From Actinopolyspora halophila DSM 43834 (GTDB taxonomy: Bacteria; Actinomycetota; Actinomycetes; Mycobacteriales; Pseudonocardiaceae), in assembly GCF_000371785.1 (NCBI RefSeq), contig NZ_AQUI01000002.1:1105122-1169121 (forward strand): a stretch of DNA of 64,000 nucleotides. Reading direction: 5' to 3'. Made by a program: the position numbers and the translations under genes. Of the stretch, positions 47,709 through 57,513 are shown piece after piece (position 1 is the first letter of the stretch; each line of letters starts with the position of its first letter). The notes beneath the pieces were generated by a model. It ran no database searches. It had not been told where the DNA came from and saw only the letters and a list, made by a program, of their open reading frames with translations.

Positions 47709-47744
47709 ACGGGGTCGCCGGCCCGTGCGGACCGGCGACCCCGT
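47709..47744 (+). terminator. vapBC terminator
   Basis: Perfect 13-bp stem (ACGGGGTCGCCGG with complement) and 10-base loop, 15 bases after the vapC stop. No U-run. Confidence 0.75.
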
Positions 47745-47762
47745 CACCGTGTGAAACTCCCG

Positions 47763-47834
47763 GCCGCTCGGGTCGGCCGTTGGGCAAGCGGCGGAGCCGC
47801 TTGCACCCACCTACGCCAACCGAGCCGCCGACTT
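47763..47834. repeat. Dispersed intergenic repeat, copy D (partial)
   Basis: Matches the first module of copy A (24165-24225), including CAAGCGGC and CCCACCTACGC. It contains a 9-bp hairpin (GCAAGCGGC-GGA-GCCGCTTGC) just after the kgd stop, which could act as a minus-strand terminator. Confidence 0.65.
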
Positions 47835-47837
47835 GCC

Positions 47838-50800
47838 TCAGTCGGCGAAGGCGTTGGTGATGACCTCCGCCTGCTCCACGTCGTGGACCTTCTTGAGACC
47901 GGTGGCCGGAGCGGCCATGGGCCTGCGCGCGACGACCTTGAGCCGACCCGCCAGCTCGGGACCGAACTGCTGGGGCAACGCGAGCCCGAGGAACGGCCAG
48001 GCGCCCTGGTTGCGCGGCTCCTCCTGCACCCAGCGGAGCTCGGAGGCGTTGGAGTAGCGCTCCAGCAGCCTGCCCAGCTTGCGGTGCGGGAGCGGGTAGA
48101 GCTGCTCCATCCGCACCACTGCCGTGTCCTGCGACTCCTGCTTGGCCTGCTCGGCGGCCAGCTCGTAGTAGAGCTTGCCGGTGCAGAGCACGATCTTGCG
48201 CACCTTGTCCGGGTCCGGCCCGGTCGGGTCGTCGATGATCGAGGCGAACTTGCCCGAGGTGAAGTCCTCGATCGGGCTGGTCGCCTCCTTGAGCCGCAGC
48301 ATCGACTTGGGGGTGAACACGACCAGCGGCCGGTCGATGCCGTCCAGGGCGTGCCTGCGCAGCAGGTGGAAGTAGTTCGCCGGGGTGGACGGCATGGCCA
48401 CCGTCATGGACCCTTCCGCGCACAGCTGCAGCCAGCGCTCGATGCGGGCCGAGCTGTGGTCGGGACCCTGCCCCTCGTGACCGTGCGGAAGCAGCATGAC
48501 CACGTCCGAGCGCTGTCCCCACTTGGCCTCGCCGGAGGAGATGAACTCGTCGATGATCGGCTGGGCCCCGTTGAAGAAGTCACCGAACTGGGCCTCCCAC
48601 AGCACCATGGCGTCGGGATTGCCCACCGAGTAGCCGTACTCGAAACCGACGGCGGCGAACTCCGACAGCGCGGAGTCGTAGGTGAGGAACTTGGCCTGAT
48701 CCGGGGAGAGGTTCTGCAGCGGGTTGTACTCGGTGCCCGTCTTGCGGTCGATGACCACCGCGTGCCGCTGCCCGAAGGTGCCGCGCCGGGTGTCCTGCCC
48801 GGTCAGCCGCACCGGGTAGCCCGAGGTGGTCAACGAGCCGAGCGCGAGCAGTTCGCCGAACGCCCAGTCGATCCCGCCTTCCTTGCCCATCTTGGTGCGC
48901 CGTTCCAGCACGGGCTTGACCCGCGAGTGCGGGTTGAAGCCCTCCGGGAGGTCGGTCTGGGCGTCGGCGATCCGCCGCACTTCCTCCGCGGAGATGCTGG
49001 TGTCCAGCTTCGTGGGGATCTGCTGCTCGGACTCGACCGACGGACTCGGTTCCGGCGGGTGCTTCTCCAGCTCGCGCACCTCGTTGAACACGTGCTCGAG
49101 CTGGTTGGCGTAGTCCTTGAGCGCGTTCTCGGCCTCGTCGACCGTGATGTCGCCGCGTCCGATCAGCGACTCGGTGTAGGTCTTGCGGACGCTGCGCATC
49201 TTGTCGATGGCGTCGTACATGGACGGCTGCGTCATCGACGGGTCGTCGCCCTCGTTGTGCCCGCGCCTGCGGTAGCACACCATGTCGATCACGACGTCCT
49301 TGCCGAAGGTGTTGCGGTACTCCACCGCGAGCTTGGCGACCCAGACGCAGGCCTCGGGGTCGTCGCCGTTGACGTGGAACACCGGCGATCCGGTCATCTT
49401 GGCCACGTCCGTGGAGTACTTGCTCGAACGTCCCGACTCGGGCGTGGTGGTGTAGCCGACCTGGTTGTTGATGATCACGTGCACCGTCCCGCCGGTGCGG
49501 TAGCCACGCAGCAGCGAGAGGTTCAGCGTCTCGGCGACGACGCCCTGCCCCGCGAAGGCGGCGTCACCGTGCAGCAGCACCGGCAGCACGGTGAAGCCCT
49601 CCTGACCCTTGTTCAGGATGTCCTGCTTGGCCCGGACGAGGCCTTCCAGCACGGGGTCGACGGCTTCCAGGTGCGAGGGGTTGGAGGTCAGCGAGATCTT
49701 GGTCTCGCCGTCACCGAACATCCTGAAGTACTTGCCCTCGGCACCCAGGTGGTACTTCACGTCGCCGGAGCCGTGCGCCTGTCCCGGGTCGAGGTTGCCC
49801 TCGAACTCCTGGAAGATCTGGGCGATCGGCTTGCCGACGATGTTGGCGAGCACGTTGAGCCTGCCCCGGTGGGGCATGCCGACCACGACCTCGTCGAGTT
49901 CGGTCCGTGCCGAGGAGTCCAGCACCGCGTCCAACAGCGGGATGATGGTCTCGGCGCCCTCCAGGGAGAAGCGCTTCTGCCCGACGTACTTGGTCTGCAG
50001 GAAGGTCTCGAAGGCCTCGGCCGCGTTGAGCTTGGACAGGATGTACTTCTGCTCGGACTGGTCCGGCTTCTCGTGCGGCTTCTCGACGCGGTGCTGCAGC
50101 CACTCGCGCTCGTCCGGCTCGAGGATGTGCATGTACTCCACGCCGACGGTGCGGCAGTAGGAGTCCCGCAGCACACCCAGGACGTCGCGCAGGCTCATGT
50201 GCTCCTGACCGGCGAAACCACCGACGGGGAACTCCCGGTCGAGGTCCCACAGCGTCAGGTTGTGCGAGAGGACGTCGAGGTCCTCGTGCCTGCGTTGCCG
50301 GTAGTTCAGCGGGTCGATGTCGGCCATCAGGTGACCGCGGGTGCGGTAGGCGTCGATCAGCTCCAGCACCCGGGCGGTCTTGTCGACCGCGCCCTCCGGG
50401 ATGTCGGTGGACCAGCGAACCGGCTCGTAGGGGATGCGCAGCGAGGCGAAGATGTCGTCGAAGAAGTTGTCCTCGCCGAGCAGCAGGTTGTGCACCTTGC
50501 GCAGGAACTCGCCGGATTCGGCGCCCTGGATCACCCTGTGGTCGTAGGTGGAGGTCAGCGTCACGATCTTGCTGATGCCCATCTCGGTGAGGGCCTTCTC
50601 GCTGGCGCCCTGGAACTCGGCGGGGTACTCCATGGCACCCACACCGATGATGGCGCTCTGACCCTGGGTGAGCCTGGGCACCGAGTGGTTGGTTCCGCTG
50701 GGGCCCGGGTTGGTCAGCGAGATCGTGGTGCCCGCGAAGTCCTCGGCGGTCAGCGCGTTGTTGCGCGCCTTGCGGATGATGTCCTCGTAGGCCTGCCAGA

Positions 50801-51629
50801 ACTGGAGGAAGCTCATGTTCTCGCACGCCTTGATGGAGGCCACCACGAGGTTGCGCGAACCGTCCTTGCCCGGCAGGTCGATCGCCAGCCCCAGGTTGAC
50901 GTGCTCGGGAGTCACGACCGCGGGCTTGCCCTTGGCGTCCTCGTCGTAGTGGCGGTTCATGCCGGGGAAGTCGCGCAGAGCGCGCACCAGAGCGTAGCCG
51001 ATCAGGTGGGTGAACGAGATCTTGCCGCCCTTGTTCCGCTTCAGGTGATTGTTGATCACGATGCGGTTGTCGAAGAGCAGCTTCGCCGGGATCGCGCGCA
51101 CGCTGGTGGCGGTGGGCACCGACAGCGACTGTTCCATGTTCTTGGCGATCGCCGCGGCCGGGCCGCGCAGCGTCTTCGTCTCGTCGCCGCCGGACTCCTC
51201 CTTGACCGGTGCGGCCTTGGCCGCCTCCTGCGGGGACGGTTTGGAAGCCTGCTGCGCGGTGGTCTGCCTGGTGCCGTCCTGGGAGGCACCGGTCTTGGTG
51301 GAAGAGGTTTGTTGGGTCGGTTGGGAGCCCGCGGCACCTTGAGAGCTGGGGCGTTGCGCGTCCGCCGGGGCGGAGCTCACCGTCGCGCCGTTGTGCACCT
51401 GGCCGTTCTGCTGGTCGGCCTTGGTGGCGGTCGAGGTGGTCCGGCTCGCTGTCGCGCTTGCCGCCTCAGCCGAGGTCTCCCCGGTGGTTGTCTGGCCGGG
51501 CCGGTAGTCGGCGAAGAACTCGTGCCATGCCGAGTCTACCGACGACGGGTCATTGAGGTACTGCTCATACATTTCCTCGATCAACCACTCGTTGGGGCCG
51601 AACTGTGAGGCTGGACTGCTGCTGGACAC
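47838..51629 (-). CDS. kgd: Multifunctional 2-oxoglutarate metabolism enzyme (KGD/OdhA)
   Basis: 1263 aa, the actinobacterial fusion of an E2-type succinyltransferase domain with a thiamine-dependent 2-oxoglutarate decarboxylase (E1). N-terminal [20 protein letters not shown], a long Gln/Thr/Ala-rich linker, the E2-like catalytic core ([16 protein letters not shown], then [14 protein letters not shown]), then E1: [41 protein letters not shown], and [17 protein letters not shown]. Works with a separate lipoamide dehydrogenase in the TCA cycle; a GarA/OdhI regulator would act on it elsewhere. GTG 51629 is chosen because it puts the conserved QFGPNEW near the start. Confidence 0.95.
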   Translation of the reverse strand: MSSSSPASQFGPNEWLIEEMYEQYLNDPSSVDSAWHEFFADYRPGQTTTGETSAEAASATASRTTSTATKADQQNGQVHNGATVSSAPADAQRPSSQGAAGSQPTQQTSSTKTGASQDGTRQTTAQQASKPSPQEAAKAAPVKEESGGDETKTLRGPAAAIAKNMEQSLSVPTATSVRAIPAKLLFDNRIVINNHLKRNKGGKISFTHLIGYALVRALRDFPGMNRHYDEDAKGKPAVVTPEHVNLGLAIDLPGKDGSRNLVVASIKACENMSFLQFWQAYEDIIRKARNNALTAEDFAGTTISLTNPGPSGTNHSVPRLTQGQSAIIGVGAMEYPAEFQGASEKALTEMGISKIVTLTSTYDHRVIQGAESGEFLRKVHNLLLGEDNFFDDIFASLRIPYEPVRWSTDIPEGAVDKTARVLELIDAYRTRGHLMADIDPLNYRQRRHEDLDVLSHNLTLWDLDREFPVGGFAGQEHMSLRDVLGVLRDSYCRTVGVEYMHILEPDEREWLQHRVEKPHEKPDQSEQKYILSKLNAAEAFETFLQTKYVGQKRFSLEGAETIIPLLDAVLDSSARTELDEVVVGMPHRGRLNVLANIVGKPIAQIFQEFEGNLDPGQAHGSGDVKYHLGAEGKYFRMFGDGETKISLTSNPSHLEAVDPVLEGLVRAKQDILNKGQEGFTVLPVLLHGDAAFAGQGVVAETLNLSLLRGYRTGGTVHVIINNQVGYTTTPESGRSSKYSTDVAKMTGSPVFHVNGDDPEACVWVAKLAVEYRNTFGKDVVIDMVCYRRRGHNEGDDPSMTQPSMYDAIDKMRSVRKTYTESLIGRGDITVDEAENALKDYANQLEHVFNEVRELEKHPPEPSPSVESEQQIPTKLDTSISAEEVRRIADAQTDLPEGFNPHSRVKPVLERRTKMGKEGGIDWAFGELLALGSLTTSGYPVRLTGQDTRRGTFGQRHAVVIDRKTGTEYNPLQNLSPDQAKFLTYDSALSEFAAVGFEYGYSVGNPDAMVLWEAQFGDFFNGAQPIIDEFISSGEAKWGQRSDVVMLLPHGHEGQGPDHSSARIERWLQLCAEGSMTVAMPSTPANYFHLLRRHALDGIDRPLVVFTPKSMLRLKEATSPIEDFTSGKFASIIDDPTGPDPDKVRKIVLCTGKLYYELAAEQAKQESQDTAVVRMEQLYPLPHRKLGRLLERYSNASELRWVQEEPRNQGAWPFLGLALPQQFGPELAGRLKVVARRPMAAPATGLKKVHDVEQAEVITNAFAD

Positions 51630-52069
51630 GGCTGGCGTTCGCCTCGATCCATCTGCTCGTGGTTTTGCAACGCTCGCGTACCAGGCTAACGCTTCCGGGG
51701 TGTTTCGTTGGCACTCTCCCGAGATCCGTGCGGTTGACCGCGGGTTTCCGAATCGATCAGGTGGGGAATGCGCGCCTCCTTCCGGGTGATTCCGCTCCTG
51801 CTCGGCCTCGGCTTTTCCGGTAGTATGAGGGGTTTTTGCCTCATCGCCTCGAAGTGCTCCTCCCGGGCGGACCCGCGCTCCGAGGGGAATGTGAGGTTTC
51901 GCGCACTTGCCGGGTTTCCTGCATGGTGGTTTCCCGTTGGCCACATGCTGGGAACCTCGATCGGCGCGTTCCGTCCCCCGGTGAGGCGTGGTCGTCGCGG
52001 GATGAGGTCACCCGCCGCGATCACATCGGCGCGCAGCGGGGTCGGGGGTGAACGAAGTCCCGGATGAGT
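51630..52069. other. Intergenic region upstream of kgd
   Basis: 440 bases with no supported gene. A 6-bp inverted repeat (ATGAGG-N8-CCTCAT, 51825-51844) follows a TAGTAT box. Nothing else recognised. Confidence 0.35.
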
Positions 52070-52459
52070 TCAGCAGGTGAACTCGTAGAGGGCTTCGGTG
52101 ATCTCCTCGAGGGAGAGTTGGTTCTGCGCGGTTCTGCAGACCAGGTCCTCGGCCTTGTCCGTGTCGAGCGGCTCGACCAGCGGATGCCCGTTGAGTTCCA
52201 GGAAGACCATCGTCGTGGCCCAGGCGGTGCGTTTGTTGCCGTCCACGAGCGCGTGGTTGGTGGCCAATGAGTGCAGCAGCGTGGCGGCCTTCATGTGCAG
52301 GACGGGATAGGCGTCTTGGCCGAACACCGAGGTGTAGGGACGCTCGATCGCGCTTTCCAACAACCCGTAGTCGCGCACAGTCGGTGGGTTCGTCAGAGTT
52401 ACACGGGCGATCTCGAGCACGTCGGCGACGTCGAGAGTTTCGAGGTCGATTTCGCTCAC
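52070..52459 (-). CDS. doc: Doc/Fic-family toxin
   Basis: 129 aa. Fic core HALVDGNKRTAW is the HxFx(D/N)GNKR motif with Phe replaced by Leu. It also has the Doc-type N-terminus VLEIARVTLTNPPTVRDYGLLESAIERP. Doc toxins phosphorylate EF-Tu. The ATG overlaps the stop of the antitoxin gene upstream. Confidence 0.9.
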   Translation of the reverse strand: MSEIDLETLDVADVLEIARVTLTNPPTVRDYGLLESAIERPYTSVFGQDAYPVLHMKAATLLHSLATNHALVDGNKRTAWATTMVFLELNGHPLVEPLDTDKAEDLVCRTAQNQLSLEEITEALYEFTC

Positions 52460-52653
52460 TTCTCGGCCAGACGAGTGTTCAGATCGGCGGACAGCGTGGC
52501 CACGCGCGTTGCCGCGGCGGTGACCTTGCGACGCCGCAGCTCGGTGAGCACCGCATCATGAGCCATCGCGCGTAGGCTCTTGGCCTCGCGTCCGGCCGCG
52601 TGACGGAGCTGAGTCATCTCTTCCTCGGTGAATTCCACGTTCAGAGCAGGCAT
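52456..52653 (-). CDS. Ribbon-helix-helix antitoxin paired with Doc
   Basis: 65 aa: MPALNVEFTEEEMTQLRHAAGREAK gives the strand and first helix of an RHH fold, then SLRAMAHDAVLTELRRRK. Phage P1 Doc is instead paired with a Phd-fold antitoxin. ATGA overlap with doc. GGTACCAG direct repeats lie upstream. Confidence 0.82.
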   Translation of the reverse strand: MPALNVEFTEEEMTQLRHAAGREAKSLRAMAHDAVLTELRRRKVTAAATRVATLSADLNTRLAEK

Positions 52654-52672
52654 GAGGCCAGCATACCTGCCA

Positions 52673-52692
52673 GGTACCAGATTTGGTACCAG
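52673..52692. promoter_or_regulatory. Direct repeats upstream of the antitoxin-doc operon
   Basis: GGTACCAG occurs twice, 12 bases apart (52673-52680, 52685-52692), ending 20-40 bases upstream of the antitoxin ATG. Each contains the palindrome GGTACC. A candidate autoregulatory operator. Confidence 0.5.
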
Positions 52693-52761
52693 CCCGTGGC
52701 GGCTCGACCGGTGCCGCCGCGGGAGGCCGCCTCCCCGCGGCGGCACGCCGAGCGAGAACCG

Positions 52762-55700
52762 CTAGGGACTCGTGGTCACCCGTTCGGCCTGCTCCTCGGC
52801 TTCCGAGCGCCGCGGCAGCTGCTCGTCGAGGCCGTCGAAGCCGCCCCCGCTCTCCCACAGCCGCGCGTAGAAGCCGTCCTCGGTCAGCAGCTCCCGGTGG
52901 GTGCCCTGCTCCACGATCCGTCCACCGTCCAGCACCGCGATGCGGTCCGCGCGGGCGGCGGTGGCCAACCTGTGCGCGACGACGAACGTGGTCCTGTTCT
53001 CCGCGAGGCGGCTGTGCGCCGAGGCGACCATCGCCTCGGTCGCCGGGTCCAACGCTGCGGTCGCCTCGTCCAGCAGCAGGATGTCCGGGTCGACGAGCTC
53101 GGCCCTGGCGAGGGCGACGAGCTGACGTTGCCCGGCCGAGAGTGACCGGCCCCCCTCGCCCGCGTGCTGGCGGAAACCGTCCGGAAGCGCGGCTATGCCG
53201 GGCAGCGCGCCCACCCGGCGAGCCGCGCGTTCGATCTCGGCCGGTCCGGCGTCGGGACGCCCGTAGGCGATGTTGCTCGCGACGTCGCCCGCGAACAGGT
53301 GCCCTTCCTGGGGGACCACGGCCAGGTGCCGGTGGTAACCGCAGGTCGGGTAGTCGCGGATGTTGACGTCGTCGGCCAGCACCGCGCCCTCGGAGGCGTC
53401 GTAGAACCTGGCCAGCAGTTTGACCAGTGTCGACTTGCCCGCCCCCGTCGCCCCGACGAGCGCGATGGTCTCGCCGGGCATCGCGTGCAGCGAGATGTCG
53501 GACAGCGCCGTGTCGTCCGAGCCCGGGTAGTGGAAGGACACCGAGCGCAGCTCGACCTCGCCGGAGAGCTTGCTCGGCACCGTGGCCGGATGGGTGGCCT
53601 CGGGAACCGAAGTGGGGGTGCGCAGCAGCTCGCCGATCCTGCGCAGCCCCACCACGGCTTGCTGGTAGGAGTCGAACACCCCGGACAGCTGCTGTACCGG
53701 GCTGAAGAACATCCCCAGGTACAGCAGGAACGCCGCCAGCACACCCGCCGTCAGGTCTCCCTGGGCGACGCGCGTCGCCCCGACGCCGAGAACCACGGCC
53801 TGGGCCAGTTCGGAAAGCATCGTCACGAAGGGGAAGTAGGTGGCGATGTAGCGCTGGGCCCGCAGCCGCGAGCGCCGGTAGGCGTCGCTGCGCGCGGCGA
53901 AGCGCTCGGCCGCCAGCCGTTCCCTGCGGTGCGCCTGGGACACGCGCAGCCCGGAGACGTTCTCCTGCATCTCGGCGTTGACCGTGCTCACCCGTTCACG
54001 TGCCTCCGCGTAGGCGACGGAGGAGACCCTGCGGAAGATCACGGTGGCGATCACCAGCAGCGGCAGCACCGCCAGGGAGACCAGCGCGAGCGAGAGGTCG
54101 GTGACCAGCAGTGCCGTGGCCACCCCGATGATCGTGGAGAAGCTGACCACGGCCGTGGCCAGCCCCGTCTGCAGGAACGAGGAGAGCGCGTCCACATCGG
54201 TGGTCATCCGCGTCATGACGCGCCCGGCCCGTTCCCGCTCGTAGAAGTCCAGCCCCAGCCGTTGCAGGTGGGAGAAGCTGCGCAGCCGGAGCAGGTACAG
54301 CAGGGTCTCCCCGGCGCGGGCGGCCACCACCGTCTGCGCGCGCACGGCCACCCAGCCGAGCAGCACCACACCCGCTCCCACCGCGGTAGCGGTGAACAGC
54401 GTCCTCGGGTCGTTCGCGCCGACGCCGCCGTCGACGCCCCAGCGCACCAGCGAGGGAAGGGTCACCGAGGCGGCGGCGCTCAGGGCGAACAGCAGCACCG
54501 TGAGCAGTAACTTCCCCCGGATCGGCCGGAACAGTTCGCGCAGTCGGAAGCACGGGTCGGGGGCGGTCGGGTTCACACCGTCGAGTTCCGGTTCGTCCGC
54601 GGCACGTGGCAGTCGGCTGATCGCGTTCGCCAGCTCCGCGGTGGGCGGGGCGTCCGCAGTCGCACCTGTCGCGCCCCCGGGGGAGCGTGGTCCCGCACCG
54701 CTTCCGGCGCGGGCTGCCGGGGTCGTGCCCTTGGTCCGGGGACTGTCGACGTGGTCCGGGTGCGCGCGCTCGGGTCCGCGCTGTTCGTTCGGCCAGAGCT
54801 CCGGGGTCGGTTCCTGCCCCGGGGCAGGAACCGGGTGTCCGGACCGTTCTCCGGAGGCGGGGCCCTCCACGGGGCCGGACAGCAGGGACCGGAACAGTCC
54901 CGAACGTCGCTCCAGTTCCCGCCTGGTGCCGCTGTCGACGACCCTGCCCTCGTCGAGCACCGCGATGCGATCGGCCAGTTCGAGGGTGGAGCGGCGGTGC
55001 GCGATCAGCAGGGTGGTCCGTTCGGCGGTGACGGAGCGCAGGGTGTCGTGGATGGCCGCCTCGGTGGTCGGGTCCACGGCCGAGGTCGCATCGTCCAGGA
55101 CCAGTATCCGCGGGTCGGTCAGCAGGGCACGGGCCAGCGCTATCCGCTGACGTTGCCCCCCGGACAGGGTCAGGCCGCGTTCCCCCACGACGGTGTCGTA
55201 CCCCTGGGGCAGGTCGGTCACGAAGTCGTGTGCCTCGGCCGCGCCGGCCGCCGCGACGATCTCCGCCTCGGAGGCGTCCGGGTGCCCGTAGGCGATGTTT
55301 CCCCTGATCGTGTCCGAGAACAGGAAGGCTTCCTCGAAGACGACGCCGACGGCCGAGCGCAGCGAGTCCATCCGCACTTCCCGGATGTCCCGCCCGCAGG
55401 GCTCGGTGTCTTCCGCGCCGATCCGGATGCTGCCGGAGTGCACGTCGTAGAAACGCGGGAGCAGCAGCGAGACGGTCGATTTGCCCGATCCGGCCGAGCC
55501 GACCAGGGCCAGGGTCTCGCCGGGCCGGATGTCCAGGTCGGCCCCGCGCAGCACGGGTTGGTCGTCGGTGTAGCCGAAGTGGACCTCGTTCATCTCCACC
55601 CGCAGCGGACCTGCGGGCAGGTTCACCGCGTCGGGGGAGTCTGTTACATCCGGCCGGGTGTCGATCACCTCGTGGAGTCGTTCCAGCCCGGCCCTGGCGT

Positions 55701-56625
55701 GCTGGGACTGGATCAGCACGTTGGACAGCATTCGCGCCGGACCGGCGAGCATGGTCAGGTAACCGGCGAAGGCGATGAACGTGCCCACGCTGACCTGTCC
55801 GTTCAGTGCGAGCCAGCCGCCGAGTCCGAGCACGCCGACCTGCCCGGCGAGCGGAAGGGCCGTCAGATACGCGGAGGGCGAGGCGGTCACCCTGGCGGCG
55901 CGCATCCGGTCGGCGAACAGGCGGCGCGCGCGGGTGGTCATCCGCTCGACCTCGCGCCTCTCCTGCCCGAAGCCCTTGACCACCCGAACACCGCTCACGG
56001 TTTCCTCGACCTGCTCGGCGATCTCGGCGGCGCGCTGCTGGGCGGTCCAGGTCGCCGGGAACAGGCGTTTCTTGCTGTACGCCGTGACCAGGGCGATCAG
56101 CGGCCCCACCACGAGCGCGATCAGTGTGAGCAGCGGCGACAACCACAGCATCGCCGCCAGGGAGAAGACGGCGAGCATCACGGTGCCCGCGGCCAGCGGC
56201 AGCATGGACAGCAGGCCGTTGACCAGCTGCAGATCGCTGATCGAGCGTGAGACGACCTGTCCGGTGCGCAACGAGTCCTGCTTGCCCCCGTCGAGGCGCT
56301 GGACGGAACCGAACACGGCTCTGCGCAGGTCGTGCTGCACGTCCACCGCGAGCCTGCCCGCGCTGTAGCGGCGCACGAACGCGGCACCGAAGCGGAACAC
56401 TCCCAGCCCGAGCATCGCGACGACGATCCAGCCGAGCCGTGCGGTCGTTCCGGACACCGCGTCGTCCACCGCGATCTTGGTCAGTACGGGTACGGCCGCT
56501 TCCATGCCGACCGCGGTTACAGCGGAGCCCATGGAAAGCAACACGGTCACGGGGTGGCGCCAGCAGGCGGCGGTCAGCCGCCGGATCCAACCCGATTTCG
56601 GGCGTGCTTCTCCGGTTTCGGACAC
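52762..56625 (-). CDS. Fused two-half ABC exporter (multidrug/lipid type)
   Basis: 1287 aa containing two complete half-transporters in one chain. TMD1 about 20-310; NBD1 with Walker A GSAGSGKST (~375), signature LSGGQRQRIALARALL and Walker B ILVLDDATSAVD. A Pro/Gly-rich linker (~590-690) leads to TMD2 (~715-1010) and NBD2 with Walker A GATGAGKST (~1057), signature variant LSAGQRQLVALARAEL and Walker B ILLLDEATAALD. NBD1 has Asp where the catalytic Glu should be, and NBD2 has the altered signature. Layout resembles mycobacterial Rv0194-like exporters. Substrate unknown. Confidence 0.92.
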   Translation of the reverse strand: MSETGEARPKSGWIRRLTAACWRHPVTVLLSMGSAVTAVGMEAAVPVLTKIAVDDAVSGTTARLGWIVVAMLGLGVFRFGAAFVRRYSAGRLAVDVQHDLRRAVFGSVQRLDGGKQDSLRTGQVVSRSISDLQLVNGLLSMLPLAAGTVMLAVFSLAAMLWLSPLLTLIALVVGPLIALVTAYSKKRLFPATWTAQQRAAEIAEQVEETVSGVRVVKGFGQERREVERMTTRARRLFADRMRAARVTASPSAYLTALPLAGQVGVLGLGGWLALNGQVSVGTFIAFAGYLTMLAGPARMLSNVLIQSQHARAGLERLHEVIDTRPDVTDSPDAVNLPAGPLRVEMNEVHFGYTDDQPVLRGADLDIRPGETLALVGSAGSGKSTVSLLLPRFYDVHSGSIRIGAEDTEPCGRDIREVRMDSLRSAVGVVFEEAFLFSDTIRGNIAYGHPDASEAEIVAAAGAAEAHDFVTDLPQGYDTVVGERGLTLSGGQRQRIALARALLTDPRILVLDDATSAVDPTTEAAIHDTLRSVTAERTTLLIAHRRSTLELADRIAVLDEGRVVDSGTRRELERRSGLFRSLLSGPVEGPASGERSGHPVPAPGQEPTPELWPNEQRGPERAHPDHVDSPRTKGTTPAARAGSGAGPRSPGGATGATADAPPTAELANAISRLPRAADEPELDGVNPTAPDPCFRLRELFRPIRGKLLLTVLLFALSAAASVTLPSLVRWGVDGGVGANDPRTLFTATAVGAGVVLLGWVAVRAQTVVAARAGETLLYLLRLRSFSHLQRLGLDFYERERAGRVMTRMTTDVDALSSFLQTGLATAVVSFSTIIGVATALLVTDLSLALVSLAVLPLLVIATVIFRRVSSVAYAEARERVSTVNAEMQENVSGLRVSQAHRRERLAAERFAARSDAYRRSRLRAQRYIATYFPFVTMLSELAQAVVLGVGATRVAQGDLTAGVLAAFLLYLGMFFSPVQQLSGVFDSYQQAVVGLRRIGELLRTPTSVPEATHPATVPSKLSGEVELRSVSFHYPGSDDTALSDISLHAMPGETIALVGATGAGKSTLVKLLARFYDASEGAVLADDVNIRDYPTCGYHRHLAVVPQEGHLFAGDVASNIAYGRPDAGPAEIERAARRVGALPGIAALPDGFRQHAGEGGRSLSAGQRQLVALARAELVDPDILLLDEATAALDPATEAMVASAHSRLAENRTTFVVAHRLATAARADRIAVLDGGRIVEQGTHRELLTEDGFYARLWESGGGFDGLDEQLPRRSEAEEQAERVTTSP

Positions 56626-56868
56626 CCCGTCAGGTTAGGGGGTGGGTCCAGAGGTGAACGGACGAATACCGCCGTGACGTGGGGCGATGTGAGCGGCGGA
56701 ACACCCGGTCGGCGCTGTTCGCCCCGGGCTGCCGGACTGTGTTCTTCGTCGCCCGACCGCACGCGGGGGGCGTTCCGGCGGGGCGGTGCGCGGCGTTAGG
56801 ATTCCCGCCGCGCGTGCTGGGGTCGCGGTTACCCGAGAAGTTTCCCTTTTTCGCGGAGGAATTCCGCT
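56626..56868. other. Intergenic region downstream of nothing recognised
   Basis: The exporter promoter should lie here, but no clear promoter, repeat or RNA is visible. The remainder of the gap to 56993 is taken up by a possible small coding frame (56869-56997). Confidence 0.3.
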
Positions 56869-56997
56869 ATGGCTGTTCCTGCGCTGGGGATGTCACGCTC
56901 GGGCGGCGGTTGGATCAACCACCGGGCCAAGTACCGAAGCAGGCTATTTCGTGTTCGAGGTGTTTTCGTAGCGGCGTTTGTCGGGGGAGTCCGATGA
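56869..56997 (+). CDS. Possible 42-aa basic small protein
   Basis: ATG at 56869 with GGAGGA 7 bases upstream, 42 codons, and a stop that overlaps the start of the next gene (ATGA). The product is basic, with GGWINHRAKYRSRLFRV in the middle and a hydrophobic end. No homologue recognised. Support is only the ribosome site and the overlap. Confidence 0.3.
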   Translation: MAVPALGMSRSGGGWINHRAKYRSRLFRVRGVFVAAFVGGVR

Positions 56998-57206
56998 AGT
57001 ACGTGTGGTTCGGCGTGCTGCTTCTGCTGGGGCAGCTGGTGCCGGAGTTGTTGTTCCCGGAGGACGTCACCGTCGAGTTCGGCCGGTTCTCCGCCATGTT
57101 CGGCACGGCGGTGCTGGCGGCGGTGGTGCTGTTCGCCTGGGAGCGCTGGTCGCAGGGGCGCGGCCCGTCGCTTCGTCGGACTCGAGCGTGTGAGAACGAA
57201 GGCTGA
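56994..57206 (+). CDS. Small two-helix membrane protein
   Basis: 70 aa: hydrophobic segments at about 3-20 (VWFGVLLLLGQLVPELLF) and 33-50 (SAMFGTAVLAAVVLFAW), with a basic tail. No family recognised. Preceded by GGGGAG. Confidence 0.55.
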   Translation: MKYVWFGVLLLLGQLVPELLFPEDVTVEFGRFSAMFGTAVLAAVVLFAWERWSQGRGPSLRRTRACENEG

Positions 57207-57513
57207 TTCCGGGAAGTTCGTCGGCTCGGCTTGCTTGGTGGGTCGCTTGGCGGAACCTCAGTCGGGGTCTCGCTGCTCCGATCCTCGACATCGGGTAGCG
57301 ACCTACACAACGTCGAGGCTGTCCTCGCGAGACCCGCGACTGAGAACCTGCGGTCGGTCGGGTTGCGTAGGCTCGTAAGCGTCTGTGTTGAACGGAAGCC
57401 TTGCGCTGGGAGTTCCTGTTCGGGGTTTTCGACGGCTCGGGTGCTCGCGGCGGTGCCGGTGGTGCCTGAACCATCGCCCTCCCGAAGACCGGGCTGGCGA
57501 ACTCTCCACCCGC
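57207..57513. repeat. Intergenic region with dispersed repeat copy B
   Basis: No gene seen. About 57221-57370 is copy B, the most complete copy. Its reverse complement matches copy A through CTCGCGAGGACAGCCTCGAC and GTTGTGTAGGTCGCTACCCG, and its left end matches copy C. It sits between a plus-strand and a minus-strand gene end. Confidence 0.75.

Noticed and set aside
47691-51608. Open frame of 1305 codons on the plus strand opposite kgd
   Set aside because: Shadow of kgd; the product is valine/leucine/glycine-rich without any known domain.
56679-56993. N-terminal extension of the small membrane protein back to 56679
   Set aside because: The extension has no protein-like pattern, and the ATG at 56994 has its own ribosome site.
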